64,000 nucleotides of DNA from Actinomycetes bacterium (GCA_023396115.1 JAEWXC010000022.1:62001-126000), one strand, 5' to 3'; shown: positions 26,145 to 35,131, counted from the stretch's first letter. Numbers and translations are program-made. The notes: generated from the letters alone by a model not told the origin.

Positions 26145-27044
26145 ATGTTGTGGAGGGTACGGGTGAGCCTGCCCGACCGGCCCGGGGCACTGGCCGAGCT
26201 GGCCCGGCACTGTGGCGAGGCGGACGTGAACATCCTCGGGCTGCAGATCTTCCTGGACGTGGCCCGGGTCACCGACGAGCTGGTGCTGCGGACGCCGGGA
26301 GACTGGACCGAGGAGCAGGTGCTGGCCCTGCTCACTGCGGCCGGGGCCGAGCAGCCCACCGCCCGGACCTGTTCGGAGACCGCACTGGTCGACCAGCCCA
26401 CCCGTTTCGTCCAGGCGGCGCGCACCGTGCTGGCCCAACCGGCCCGGTTCCCCGAGGTGGTGGCGACCCTGTTCGACGCCGAACCCGAGCCGGTGGCCGG
26501 ACCGGACGCGGTACGCGGTCACGGACCCGGTGACCTGATGGAGCTGGCCGTGGGGGAGGTGGTGGTCGTGGTGCGCCGCAGCGCACCGTTCACCGCCACC
26601 GAGCACGCCCGTGGGGCGGCGCTGGCCGAGCTGGTCTCCGACGTGCTCACCCGGGAGGCGGCTGCCCTGGTGCGGCGCCTGCCCGGGATGCGGTTGGACG
26701 CCTCAACCGAACCGGAGGTGGTGGTCAGCACCGACGCAGTCACCGCGATGAGCCACGGCACCGCGGTCGGGGTGGCGGTGCTGCGCGAGGAGGCCGAGCC
26801 GGGGTCACGGCGGATCACCCTGGAGGTGGACCCGGCCTGGCAGCGGCGCGGGATCGGGCGCAAGCTGCTGCGCGAGGCGGCCCGGCTGGCGCACCGCCAG
26901 GGCGCCGAGGAGCTGCTGTTCGTGACCGAGGCCGACAACCGGGCCGTGCTGCCGGTGGTCTTCGCCTCCGGCATGCGGGGCCGGATCCGCACCGATGGCA
27001 CCCAGCTGGTGGTCCGGGTGCCGTTGCGCGACCCGGTCCGCTGA
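26145..27044 (+). CDS. ACT-domain and GNAT acetyltransferase fusion protein
   Basis: A 299-aa two-domain protein. Residues 1-70 form an ACT-like domain (LWRVRVSLPDRPGALAELAR, DVNILGLQIFLD), as in amino-acid-binding regulatory proteins. The C-terminal half is a GNAT fold with the acetyl-CoA loop LEVDPAWQRRGIGRKLLREA (about 228-247) and LLFVTEADNRAVLPVVFASGM. ATG 26145 follows GAGGAGGA. An ACT domain controlling an acetyltransferase suggests amino-acid-dependent acetylation. The acetylated substrate is unknown. Confidence 0.8.
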   Translation: MLWRVRVSLPDRPGALAELARHCGEADVNILGLQIFLDVARVTDELVLRTPGDWTEEQVLALLTAAGAEQPTARTCSETALVDQPTRFVQAARTVLAQPARFPEVVATLFDAEPEPVAGPDAVRGHGPGDLMELAVGEVVVVVRRSAPFTATEHARGAALAELVSDVLTREAAALVRRLPGMRLDASTEPEVVVSTDAVTAMSHGTAVGVAVLREEAEPGSRRITLEVDPAWQRRGIGRKLLREAARLAHRQGAEELLFVTEADNRAVLPVVFASGMRGRIRTDGTQLVVRVPLRDPVR

Positions 27045-27056
27045 GCGCGCAGCGGA

Positions 27057-28625
27057 TCAGTCGGCGGGGTCCTTCTTGGCCGGGAACTGACCCGTGTCCG
27101 GGCCGATGACGCAGGCGAAGCCCCGCTCGCCGGTGGCGAACGCCGACTCCCGCGGCGGCAGCACGTAGATCGTGTAGTCGCCCTCGGCGTCACCCAGGTA
27201 GGCGCTGGCCGCCTTCTCGGTGCAGGTGCGCCGCACCACCGGGTCCTCGCGGACGGCGTGCAGCGCCGGTGTGGTGGTGCGGGGCGAGAGCAGCCCACTG
27301 GCGTAGGTCTCCAGGTTGTGCGGCTCGGTGCAGCTGGTCGGCTGCCCCTCGGCGGTGTCGGCCAGCTGCGAGAACGACCCCCAGCAGCCCCCGACGGGCG
27401 GCGGCACACCGGGTCCGGCCGCGGTCGTGGCGGGCCCGGTGGTCGGGCTGTCGTCGGCCGGTTCGGTGGCCTCCGCGCTCCCGGTGGCCTCGGCGGTCGT
27501 CGTCCCGGTCCCGGCGTCGACCTCGGCGCCGGCGTTGGTGGCGGCGTTGTTGGGTGGGGCGTCCTCGTCGGCGAACGCCCACACCCCCAGCGTCCCGCCG
27601 ACCCCGACCAGGACCCCGGCCAGGGTCGCGACCAGCGGCGTCCGCCACCCGCGTCGCGAGGCCCCGCTCCGGTCCGGGCCGGCCGGGGCGAGCAGGTCCG
27701 GTCGGACGGTGACCTCGGGCCCGGGGGCCAGGTGCCGTTCCCCGACCTCGGGCAGGTCCAGCGCGGCCAGCGCGGCCTGCAGCTCCCCGGCGTCGGCGTA
27801 GCGGTCCGCCGGGTCGTAGGCGGTGGCCCGGCTGATCACCGCCATCAGCTCGCTGGTGCCCGGAGCGCCGGGGTCCGGTAGCGGGTCGCCGAGCCGGGCG
27901 ATCAGCTGGTCGAGCGCAGCCGGCGAGCCGTCAGCACTGCGCCGCGGGGAGACCCCGGGCGAGATCATCGCGTGCAACGTCGCGCCCATCGACCAGACGT
28001 CGCTGCGGGTGCTCGGCAGCGCACCGGTGAACGCCTCGGGGGCTGCGTAGGTGGGGGTCAGGGCCTCCAGGGTCACCGACACGTCGGAGCCCGCCACCGG
28101 CATCGCCGCCAGGCCGAAGTCGGCCAGCCTCGGGGTGCCGAAGGCGTCGATGAGGATGTTGGCGGGCTTCACGTCGCGGTGCAGCACCCCGGCGGCGTGG
28201 GCGGCGGCCAGCGCCCCGCTCACCGCCACCCCGACCCGCCGCGCCTCGGCCGCCGACCAGGGGCCGGTGTGCCGCAGCAGGTCGGCCACCGAGCCGCCCG
28301 GGCACAACTCCATGACCAGGTAGGGACGGCCGTCGGTGGTGGTGCCCGCGTCGTGCAGGGAGACCACGTGCGGGTGCCCGGAGATCCGGGCGACCGCGGT
28401 CACCTCGCGCAGGAACCGGCGCCGGTCGCGGGGGTCGTGCGGGCGGCGGTCGTTGATCTTGACCGCGACCTCCCGGTCCACGCTGACCTGGCGGCCCCGG
28501 TGCACGTGCGCGAACCCACCGCGACCGATCTCCGGACCGAGTTCGATGCCCGGCACCAGCGGCGCCGCCGTCGGCTCGTCGGTGGGCCCGTCGGCCGGGG
28601 ACCGGGGTGCGGTGGGGGAGTCCAT
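27057..28625 (-). CDS. Membrane Ser/Thr protein kinase with outer Septum_form-like domain
   Basis: A 522-aa Hanks-type kinase. The glycine loop GRGGFAHVHRG is at 34-44, the ATP lysine Lys56 is in VAVKI, the catalytic HRDVKPAN is at 149-156 and DFG at 169-171; the activation segment lies before YAAPEAF. A proline-rich linker is followed by one transmembrane helix at about 330-350, a T/E/A-rich stretch and a soluble outer domain (VPPPVGGCWGSF, SCTEPHNLETYASGL, CTEKAASAYLG) that resembles septum-formation domains with paired cysteines. Sensing of an extracellular signal and phosphorylation of cytoplasmic targets is the family role. There are no PASTA repeats, so it is not PknB itself. Confidence 0.9.
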   Translation of the reverse strand: MDSPTAPRSPADGPTDEPTAAPLVPGIELGPEIGRGGFAHVHRGRQVSVDREVAVKINDRRPHDPRDRRRFLREVTAVARISGHPHVVSLHDAGTTTDGRPYLVMELCPGGSVADLLRHTGPWSAAEARRVGVAVSGALAAAHAAGVLHRDVKPANILIDAFGTPRLADFGLAAMPVAGSDVSVTLEALTPTYAAPEAFTGALPSTRSDVWSMGATLHAMISPGVSPRRSADGSPAALDQLIARLGDPLPDPGAPGTSELMAVISRATAYDPADRYADAGELQAALAALDLPEVGERHLAPGPEVTVRPDLLAPAGPDRSGASRRGWRTPLVATLAGVLVGVGGTLGVWAFADEDAPPNNAATNAGAEVDAGTGTTTAEATGSAEATEPADDSPTTGPATTAAGPGVPPPVGGCWGSFSQLADTAEGQPTSCTEPHNLETYASGLLSPRTTTPALHAVREDPVVRRTCTEKAASAYLGDAEGDYTIYVLPPRESAFATGERGFACVIGPDTGQFPAKKDPAD

Positions 28626-28713
28626 GGTGGCGTGAGGCTACCCCGTCGGGGACCGGCCAACCCGGCGTCGCATGAGGCGCGTCACGCCCGGCACCGTGAC
28701 CGTGGTCGCCGGC

Positions 28714-28742
28714 GTGAACGGCACGCCCGACGCGCCTAGACT
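28714..28742 (+). promoter_or_regulatory. Probable guaB promoter
   Basis: GTGAAC (28714-28719), 17 bp, then TAGACT (28737-28742). The transcript would begin about 28749 and reach ATG 28785 with AAAGG 12 nt upstream of it. Confidence 0.5.
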
Positions 28743-28784
28743 GGAGGTCAGGCCCGCACGTCGTCCGAAAGGTTGCTGCCCGAC

Positions 28785-30302
28785 ATGACTCTCACCTCCG
28801 ACGGTGTCCCGGACAAGTTCGCGGCGCTCGGCCTGACCTACGACGACGTGCTGCTGCTGCCCGGCTACTCCGACCTGGCGCCGGACGAGATCGACACCAC
28901 CAGCAAGCTCACCCGTGAGATCTCGCTCCGGACGCCGCTGGTCAGCGCCGCGATGGACACGGTGACCGAGTCCCGGATGGCGATCGCGATGGCCCGCGAG
29001 GGCGGCCTCGGTGTGCTGCACCGCAACCTGTCCATCGCCGACCAGGCCTACCAGGTGGACCTGGTCAAGCGGACCCAGACCGGGATCATCTCCAACCCGG
29101 TGACCATCGGCCCCGACGAGACCCTCGAGGAGCTCGACCGGATCTGTGGCGAGTACCGGGTCTCGGGCCTGCCGGTGGTCGACGCCGACAACAAGCTGAT
29201 CGGCATCATCACCAACCGCGACCTGCGGTTCACCCCCGTCGCGGAGTGGGCCACCACCAAGGTCGACGAGATGATGACGCCGATGCCGCTGTTCACCGGC
29301 CACTCCGACATCAGCCGCGAGGAGGCCACGGCCCTGCTCCGCGCCCACAAGCGTGAGCGGCTCCCGCTGGTCGACGACGAGGGCCACCTGACCGGGCTGA
29401 TCACGGTCAAGGACTTCGTCAAGGGCGAGAAGTTCCCCAAGGCCTCCTACGACGCCGACGGCCGCCTCATGGTCGGAGCCGCGATCGGCTACTTCGGTGA
29501 CTCCTGGGAGCGGGCCACCACCCTGATCGAGGCCGGCGTCGACGTGCTCGTCGCCGACACCGCCCACGGCCACGTCCGGATGCTGCTGGAAATGGTGGCC
29601 CGGCTGAAGTCCGACCCCGCCACCAAGCACGTGCAGGTGATCGGCGGCAACGTCGCCACCACCGCCGGTGCCCAGGCGTTCGTCGACGCCGGCGCGGACG
29701 CGGTCAAGGTCGGGGTCGGCCCGGGCTCGATCTGCACCACCCGCATCGTCACCGGGGTCGGCGCCCCGCAGGTCTCCGCGGTGTACGCGGCCGCGCAGGC
29801 CTGCAAGCCCGCCGGGGTCCCGGTCATCGCCGACGGCGGCATGAAGCACTCCGGTGAGATCGCCAAGGCCATCGTCGCCGGTGCCGACGCCGTCATGCTG
29901 GGGTCGCTGCTGGCCGGGTGCGAGGAGTCGCCCGGCGAGCTGGTCTTCGTCAACGGCAAGCAGTTCAAGGCCTACCGGGGCATGGGCTCGCTCGGCGCGA
30001 TGAGCAGCCGCGGCAAGAAGTCCTACTCCAAGGACCGCTACTTCCAGGCCGAGGTGACCAGCGACGACGAGCTGGTGCCCGAGGGCATCGAGGGCCAGGT
30101 CGCCTACCGCGGCTCGCTGGGCCAGGTGGCCCACCAGCTCATCGGTGGCCTGCACCAGTCGATGTTCTACGTCGGCGCGCGCACCGTGCCCGAGCTGCAG
30201 GAGAAGGGGCAGTTCACCCGGATCACCTCCGCCTCCCTCAAGGAGTCGCACCCGCACGGGGTGCAGATGACGGTCGAAGCCCCCAACTACACCGGCCTCT
30301 GA
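28785..30302 (+). CDS. guaB: Inosine-5'-monophosphate dehydrogenase
   Basis: Oxidises IMP to XMP with NAD, the committed step to GMP. The 505-aa product opens with LTYDDVLLLPGYSDL and PLVSAAMDTVTE; two CBS domains occupy about residues 100-220 (GLPVVDADNKLIGIITNRDL, RLPLVDDEGHLTGLI); the catalytic Cys317 is in GPGSICTTRIVTGVG, followed by the flap region. ATG 28785 is chosen because it begins the homologous sequence; TTG at 28773 is too close to the ribosome site. guaB3 lies 5 kb downstream, a spacing wider than in most relatives. Confidence 0.97.
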   Translation: MTLTSDGVPDKFAALGLTYDDVLLLPGYSDLAPDEIDTTSKLTREISLRTPLVSAAMDTVTESRMAIAMAREGGLGVLHRNLSIADQAYQVDLVKRTQTGIISNPVTIGPDETLEELDRICGEYRVSGLPVVDADNKLIGIITNRDLRFTPVAEWATTKVDEMMTPMPLFTGHSDISREEATALLRAHKRERLPLVDDEGHLTGLITVKDFVKGEKFPKASYDADGRLMVGAAIGYFGDSWERATTLIEAGVDVLVADTAHGHVRMLLEMVARLKSDPATKHVQVIGGNVATTAGAQAFVDAGADAVKVGVGPGSICTTRIVTGVGAPQVSAVYAAAQACKPAGVPVIADGGMKHSGEIAKAIVAGADAVMLGSLLAGCEESPGELVFVNGKQFKAYRGMGSLGAMSSRGKKSYSKDRYFQAEVTSDDELVPEGIEGQVAYRGSLGQVAHQLIGGLHQSMFYVGARTVPELQEKGQFTRITSASLKESHPHGVQMTVEAPNYTGL

Positions 30303-30645
30303 TCCGTCGCCGACGTGTCGGCGCGTCCCCGGCGTTGTCGCCACTTCGTCGATCGCTCCGCTCCAAAGATCGACTTCGTGGCTCCGCCTTGGGGCCGCGC
30401 GCGTCAGTCGGCGACGGGGTGGTGATCGACTTCGTGGCCCCGGCTGGCAGCCACGCGCGTCAACCGTCTCTGGCCACGGCGTTGTCGCCACTTCGTCGAT
30501 CGCTTCGCTCCAGGATCGACTTCGTGGCCCCGGCTTGCAGCCATGGGCGTCAACCGGCTCTGGCCCCGGCTCACGGTGACGGACGTGCCGATCGCTCCGC
30601 TCGAAGATCGGCTGTGCCCCGGGCACCGCGTGACAGCATGCGCCC
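30303..30645. repeat. Intergenic repeats after guaB
   Basis: No gene is visible in this 343-bp gap. GGCGTTGTCGCCACTTCGTC continuing to GATCGCTCCGCTCC occurs at about 30332-30364 and again, one base changed, at about 30479-30511; GATCGACTTCGTGGC occurs at about 30368, 30424 and 30512. GATCGCTCCGCTC returns once more near 30590. The sequence is unlike the other intergenic repeat families of the window, so this is a separate family. The last 40 bp hold the short leader of the next gene. Confidence 0.8.
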
Positions 30646-31338
30646 ATGGAACTTCTCGTCGTCCGACGCCACCCGGTCAAGGCGATGGCGGGGGAGACGC
30701 TCGACGTCGTCGACGTGGGGCCGCGGGGGCTGGCGGGCGACCGCTGGTACGCGGTCCGGGACGCGCAGGGTCGCTTCGCCTCCGGGAAGAACACCCGCCG
30801 GTTCCGGCTGCACGACGAGGTCTTCGAGTTCGGAGCCCGCACCGTCGGACCGGACGGTGACGTCGAGGTGTACCGGCACGACGGCAGTGCCGGCCCCTGG
30901 GTCGCAGGGGACCGGGACCTCGACGAGCACCTGAGCCAGCGTTTCGACGAGCCCGTCCGGGTGCAGGTCGAGGGCGAGGTCTCCCACTTCGACGACGCCC
31001 CGGTCTCGCTGGTCGGCACCGCGTCGCTGGACCGGGTGGCCGAGCTCACCGGTGCGCCGGTCGACCACCGCCGGCTGCGCACCAACCTGGTCGTCAGCAC
31101 CACCGAACCGTTCGTCGAGGAGGACTGGACCTCGGTCCGCATCGGCACGGTGACGTTCCGGGTCGTCCAGCGCACCACCCGGTGCCGGATGGTCGACCTG
31201 GCCCAGAACGGCCTGACCGACCAGGTGCCGTTGCTCAAGGCCCTCGGCAGCACCCGGGACACCCAGTTGGGCGTCTACCTGGCACCGCAGGACGCGGGCA
31301 CGTTGCGGGTGGGAGATCCGGTCACACCGACCCGGTGA
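30646..31338 (+). CDS. MOSC-domain protein
   Basis: A 230-aa protein with an N-terminal beta-barrel (about 1-100, LLVVRRHPVKAMAGETLDVVDVGPRGLAGDRWYAV) and a MOSC domain (about 105-230). The MOSC cysteine is in QRTTRCRMVDL near residue 184. MOSC proteins handle sulfur and molybdenum cofactor in molybdoenzymes such as amidoxime reductase. It stands alone, between repeats and a secreted protein. CAGCAT lies 6 nt before ATG 30646, a weak -10 candidate. Confidence 0.85.
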   Translation: MELLVVRRHPVKAMAGETLDVVDVGPRGLAGDRWYAVRDAQGRFASGKNTRRFRLHDEVFEFGARTVGPDGDVEVYRHDGSAGPWVAGDRDLDEHLSQRFDEPVRVQVEGEVSHFDDAPVSLVGTASLDRVAELTGAPVDHRRLRTNLVVSTTEPFVEEDWTSVRIGTVTFRVVQRTTRCRMVDLAQNGLTDQVPLLKALGSTRDTQLGVYLAPQDAGTLRVGDPVTPTR

Positions 31339-31372
31339 CTGCTCCGGAGACCCAGTCCCGTTGTCCCCTCGA

Positions 31373-31391
31373 GTGAGTCGGCGTGACTCAC
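31373..31391. promoter_or_regulatory. Short inverted repeat after the MOSC gene
   Basis: GTGAGTC (31373-31379), five bases, GACTCAC (31385-31391). It lies 35 bp after the MOSC stop and could be a weak terminator or an operator. The rest of the 243-bp gap is AT-richer than its surroundings and holds a second palindrome, GGGCACTTGCCC at 31482-31493, flanked by AAAATTA and AAAATCT. Neither can be tied to a known regulator by eye. Confidence 0.35.
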
Positions 31392-31581
31392 CTGATCGCC
31401 GTCGTCCGAGGCACGGTGGGCTCCCTGTCTGGACCAGTTCCCCTTCTACCGACGGGTAACCGACCCTGCCGGGGAAAATTAGGGCACTTGCCCAAAATCT
31501 TGTCCGGAAGTGATTGACGCTCACATCCGGGTCTGGCCATGCTGACGTGACCCAGGTCCCACCAATCACAGGACGTGCAAG

Positions 31582-33774
31582 ATGCCCCCAGTGTCGTTGC
31601 GTCGCATGCTGCGCACCCGATCCCGCCGCAGGCTCGTGCTGCCGGTGCTGGCCGCCCTCGTGGCCGGCCTGCTCGCCACCGTCGCGTTCCCGCCGGGGAC
31701 GCAGAGCCCCGCGGACGCGGCCTCGGTCGATTCCGGCAAGGGGGCCGCGGGGGCGGCGTCCAAGTCGGCCGGTGCCGGTTCCGAGCTGGTGGTCGAGGAA
31801 GAGCAGCCCGACGCCTGGTGGAACCCGCCGAACCGTCCGGCCGAGGACTCCGAGATCAACGCCTCGGGCGGTCCGTTCACCGGCACCGTCGACGGCAAGG
31901 TCAAGGGCTGGGTGGACACCCACAACCACGTCAATTCCAACGAGGGCTTCGGCGGCCGGCTGATCTGTGGCGCCCCGTTCTCGCGCCTGGGCATCGCCGA
32001 CGCGTTGAAGGACTGCAAGGACCACGAGATCTGGAACGGCGCCCTGGCGCTCTTCGAGAACCTCACCTCCGACAGCGACTGGCAGCACGACTCCGTGGGC
32101 TGGCCGACCTTCAAGGACTGGCCCAAGGTCGAGTCGATGAGCCACCAGGCCGGCTACTACGCCTGGATCGAGCGCTCCTGGCGCTCGGGCCAGCGGGTGC
32201 TGGTCAACGACCTGGTCTCCAACGGCGTGATCTGCTCGCTGCCGATCCTGCCCAAGGACTACAGCTGCAACGAGATGGACGCGATCCGTCGCCAGGCCCG
32301 CAAGGCCTACGAGATGCAGGACTACATCGACGACATCTACGGCGGCCCCGGCAAGGGCTTCTACCGCATCGTCACCTCGCCGACCGAGGCCACCGAGGTC
32401 ATCAAGTCCGGCAAGCTCGCCGTCGTCCTGGGGGTGGAGACCTCCGAGCCGTTCGGCTGCAAGCAGATCCTCGGTGTCGCCCAGTGCTCCACCGCGGACA
32501 TCGACCGCGGACTGGACGAGATGAAGAACCTCGGCGTGTCCAGCATGTTCCTGTGCCACAAGTTCGACAACGCCCTCTGCGGGGTCAGGTTCGACCCCGG
32601 CACACAGGGCACGATCATCAACATGGGCCAGTTCATCTCGACCGGCACCTGGTGGACCACCGAGAAGTGCACCACCGCGATGAGCGACAACGCGATCGGC
32701 AACGCCCCCGCCCCGGTGGACGTGGTCGAGACGCTGCCCGAGGGGGCCGAGGTCCCCGTCTACAACAACACCAACAAGTGCAACGTGCGCGGCCTCACCA
32801 ACCTCGGTGAGTACATGCTGCAAGGGATGATGAAGCGCAACATGATGGTCGAGCTCGACCACATGAGCGCGAAGGCCGCGACCCGCACCATGGAGGTGCT
32901 CGAGGCCAACGGCTACCCCGGCGTCGTCTCCTCGCACGGCTGGGCCGACAAGAAGTTCGCCGAGCGCATCTACCGCCTGGGCGGCATGAAGACCGGCTAC
33001 CCCAGCGGGGCCGACGGCTTCGTGGCCGAGTGGCGCGAGCAGAAGGACCTGCGGGCCAAGTACGGGAAGGCCTACGGGTTCGGCCTGGACTACAACGGGG
33101 TCGGGTCGCACCCCGCCCGCGAGGGCGAGGAGAGCCCGAACAAGGTGACCTACCCCTACACCGCCGTCGACGGTCACACCGTGATGGACAAGCAGGTCAC
33201 CGGCCAGCGCACCTGGAACGTCAACACCGACGGTGCCGCGCACTACGGGCTGGTGCCGGACTGGATCCGCCAGCTCCAGATCGCCAGCAACGGTGAGATC
33301 ACCGAGGACCTCATGAACGGTGCCCAGAGCTACCTGGACACCTGGTCGGCGACCACCTCCTACGGGACTCCCCGCAACCTGGCCACCAGCCGGCTGACGC
33401 AGGCCTCCTCGCAGGAGTGGACGATCAACAACCGCCTGCAGGCCAAGTCCGCCACCGACGGCAGCCGCAGCACCCGCTGGGCCTCGGGCAACTGGGGCAC
33501 CGACCCGCAGTGGATCCGGGTCGACCTGGGTGCGCGCACCAACATCTCCCGGGTGACCGTCGACTGGGAGGGCGCCTTCGCCAAGGCCTACGAGGTGCAG
33601 GTCTCCGACGACGCCAGCACCTGGCGCACGGTGTGGCGGACCGGAGCCGGCAACGGAGGGTTGGACACCGCGATGTTCGACACCACCAAGGCGCGCTGGG
33701 TACGGATCCTCAACACCCAACGGGGCACCAACTACGGGTACTCGATCTACGAGATCGGCATCTTCGCTCGCTGA
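31582..33774 (+). CDS. Secreted M19-like amidohydrolase with C-terminal F5/8 type C domain
   Basis: A 730-aa exported protein. Residues 1-47 are a signal peptide (RSRRRLVLPVLAALVAGLLA...). The central part resembles renal-dipeptidase (M19) amidohydrolases: VDTHNH near residues 111-116 for metal binding, VELDHMS near 422-428, VVSSHGW near 449-455 and FGLDYNGVG in place of GIGSDFDG. The last 130 residues (NLATSRLTQASSQEW..., SRSTRWASGNWGTDPQWIRVDLGA, YSIYEIGIFAR) form a discoidin/F5/8 C domain that binds sugars or surfaces. The likely role is hydrolysis of an extracellular peptide or amide; substrate unknown. AGGA precedes ATG by about 9 nt. Confidence 0.82.
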   Translation: MPPVSLRRMLRTRSRRRLVLPVLAALVAGLLATVAFPPGTQSPADAASVDSGKGAAGAASKSAGAGSELVVEEEQPDAWWNPPNRPAEDSEINASGGPFTGTVDGKVKGWVDTHNHVNSNEGFGGRLICGAPFSRLGIADALKDCKDHEIWNGALALFENLTSDSDWQHDSVGWPTFKDWPKVESMSHQAGYYAWIERSWRSGQRVLVNDLVSNGVICSLPILPKDYSCNEMDAIRRQARKAYEMQDYIDDIYGGPGKGFYRIVTSPTEATEVIKSGKLAVVLGVETSEPFGCKQILGVAQCSTADIDRGLDEMKNLGVSSMFLCHKFDNALCGVRFDPGTQGTIINMGQFISTGTWWTTEKCTTAMSDNAIGNAPAPVDVVETLPEGAEVPVYNNTNKCNVRGLTNLGEYMLQGMMKRNMMVELDHMSAKAATRTMEVLEANGYPGVVSSHGWADKKFAERIYRLGGMKTGYPSGADGFVAEWREQKDLRAKYGKAYGFGLDYNGVGSHPAREGEESPNKVTYPYTAVDGHTVMDKQVTGQRTWNVNTDGAAHYGLVPDWIRQLQIASNGEITEDLMNGAQSYLDTWSATTSYGTPRNLATSRLTQASSQEWTINNRLQAKSATDGSRSTRWASGNWGTDPQWIRVDLGARTNISRVTVDWEGAFAKAYEVQVSDDASTWRTVWRTGAGNGGLDTAMFDTTKARWVRILNTQRGTNYGYSIYEIGIFAR

Positions 33775-33797
33775 CCCACTCCCACCACCCCCGAGCC

Positions 33798-33829
33798 GGG
33801 GCCCGTCCGACGTCCGTCGGGCGGGCCCC
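33798..33829 (+). terminator. Strong hairpin after the M19-like gene
   Basis: Fourteen base pairs (one G-T) with loop GTCC: left arm 33798-33811, right arm 33816-33829. It lies 24 bp after the stop. Confidence 0.8.
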
Positions 33830-33938
33830 GTGCTCGTCGTCGGCCCCGCCGCGCGTGTGGGCACGGGCGCGTCCGGGGGCTCGCTTCGCCTAGGGTGAGC
33901 CGTGGGGAGACGCCGAGCGGTCGTCGGGAAGGAACGCG

Positions 33939-34568
33939 ATGGTGCGGATGCGGGCCGAGGAACGCCGTGAACGGCTCCTCGAGGCAGCGGAGAAGGTGAT
34001 GACCGATCGCGGGGTCGCGGCCGGCACCACCCGGACCATCGTCGCCGAGGCCGGCATGCCCCCCTCGGTGTTCCACTACTGCTTCACCTCGCGCGACGAG
34101 CTGATCTCCGAGCTGATCCTGCGACTGGGCGCCCGGGAGCGGGCCGCGGTCTGGGAGGGCGTGGTGCCCTCGACCGACCTCCGCGAGATGCTGCTCAGCG
34201 CGGTCGACGCCTACCTGGCACACCTGCAGGCCCACCCCGAGCAGGAGCTGGTCCTCTTCGAGCTCAACCACTACGCCCAGCGCACGCCCGGTCTGGCCCA
34301 CCTGGCCGCCCGGCAGTACGACATGTACTACGAGTCCGCCGCGCACGTGCTGGAGCTGGCGGCCGAGGTCACCGGGCACCGCTGGGTCCTCTCGGTCCAG
34401 GAGATGGCCCGGCTGGCGATCTCGGTCACCGACGGGGTGACCACCACCTGGCTGGCCGACCGGGACACCGAACGGTCCCGGGTGGTGCTCAGCAGCCTGC
34501 TCGACCACGTCTCCACCCTCGCGGTCCCGATCGACGCGCCGGAGGGTGACGGACGCGAGGGCGACTAG
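33939..34568 (+). CDS. TetR-family transcriptional regulator
   Basis: A 209-aa regulator. The N-terminal helix-turn-helix is RRERLLEAAEKVMTDRGVAAGTT with TIVAEAGMPPSVFHYCFTSRDEL (about 10-57), the standard TetR layout, and the remainder is a helical ligand domain. ATG 33939 has GGAAGGA nearby and TAGGGT at 33891-33896 is a possible -10 box. Its target is not evident; neighbours are a secreted amidohydrolase upstream and a reverse GNAT gene whose stop overlaps its own by 4 bp (CTAG). Confidence 0.9.
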   Translation: MVRMRAEERRERLLEAAEKVMTDRGVAAGTTRTIVAEAGMPPSVFHYCFTSRDELISELILRLGARERAAVWEGVVPSTDLREMLLSAVDAYLAHLQAHPEQELVLFELNHYAQRTPGLAHLAARQYDMYYESAAHVLELAAEVTGHRWVLSVQEMARLAISVTDGVTTTWLADRDTERSRVVLSSLLDHVSTLAVPIDAPEGDGREGD

Positions 34569-35023
34569 CCGGACAGCACCATGTCCCGGTGCTCGATCCC
34601 GTCCTCGTCGTAGGCCTCGCCCACGGCCCGGAACCCCTGGCCGGCGTACCAGTCCACCAGGTGCGACTGGGCGGACAGCACCACCCGGGCGTCCGGCCAC
34701 GTCGCCCGACCCAGCTCCACGGCCCGGGCCACCACCTGCTCGCCGAGCCCGCGGCCGCGTCCCTGCGGGGAGACCACCACCCGCCCCACGTGCACGTCCG
34801 CGTCCAGGACGCCCGGCCCCAGCACCCGGGCCAGGCCGAGCAGTTCCGCACCGGGACCGGTGGCGAACACGTGGTGGGTGGCCGGGTGCAGGTCCAGCCC
34901 GTCCAGGTCGGGGTAGGGGCACTGCTGCTCGACGACGAACACCTCGCAGCGCAGCCGCAGCAGTGCGTACAGGTCGGCCGCGCCCACCTCGGGTCCGGAG
35001 TGCCGGTGCCAGGTGAGTTCCAC
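34565..35023 (-). CDS. GNAT-family N-acetyltransferase (ElaA-like)
   Basis: A 152-aa acetyltransferase. It begins VELTWHRHSGPEV and carries LLRLRCEVFVVEQQCPYPDLDG, a pattern typical of ElaA-type proteins, then the acetyl-CoA loop VHVGRVVVSPQGRGRGLGEQ (about 82-101) and VDWYAGQGFRAVGEAYDEDGI. GTG 35023 is chosen for GGGAGGA 7 nt upstream; the longer reverse frame has no support. Substrate unknown. It ends on the same CTAG that ends the TetR gene. Confidence 0.87.
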   Translation of the reverse strand: MELTWHRHSGPEVGAADLYALLRLRCEVFVVEQQCPYPDLDGLDLHPATHHVFATGPGAELLGLARVLGPGVLDADVHVGRVVVSPQGRGRGLGEQVVARAVELGRATWPDARVVLSAQSHLVDWYAGQGFRAVGEAYDEDGIEHRDMVLSG

Positions 35024-35131
35024 CCCGGCATCCTCCCGCACCGCCGCCGGTCGCGGGGTCCGTACGCCCCGGCCGGTAGGGAGCGGGTGCCCGGACCCGG
35101 GCGGCAATCGGTGAACACCGGGCGGGCTCGA

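Noticed and set aside
30571..33864. 1097-codon open frame on the minus strand
   Set aside because: It lies opposite the MOSC and M19-like genes, has no recognisable domain and is rich in G, D, V and R, the usual shadow of a GC-rich gene.
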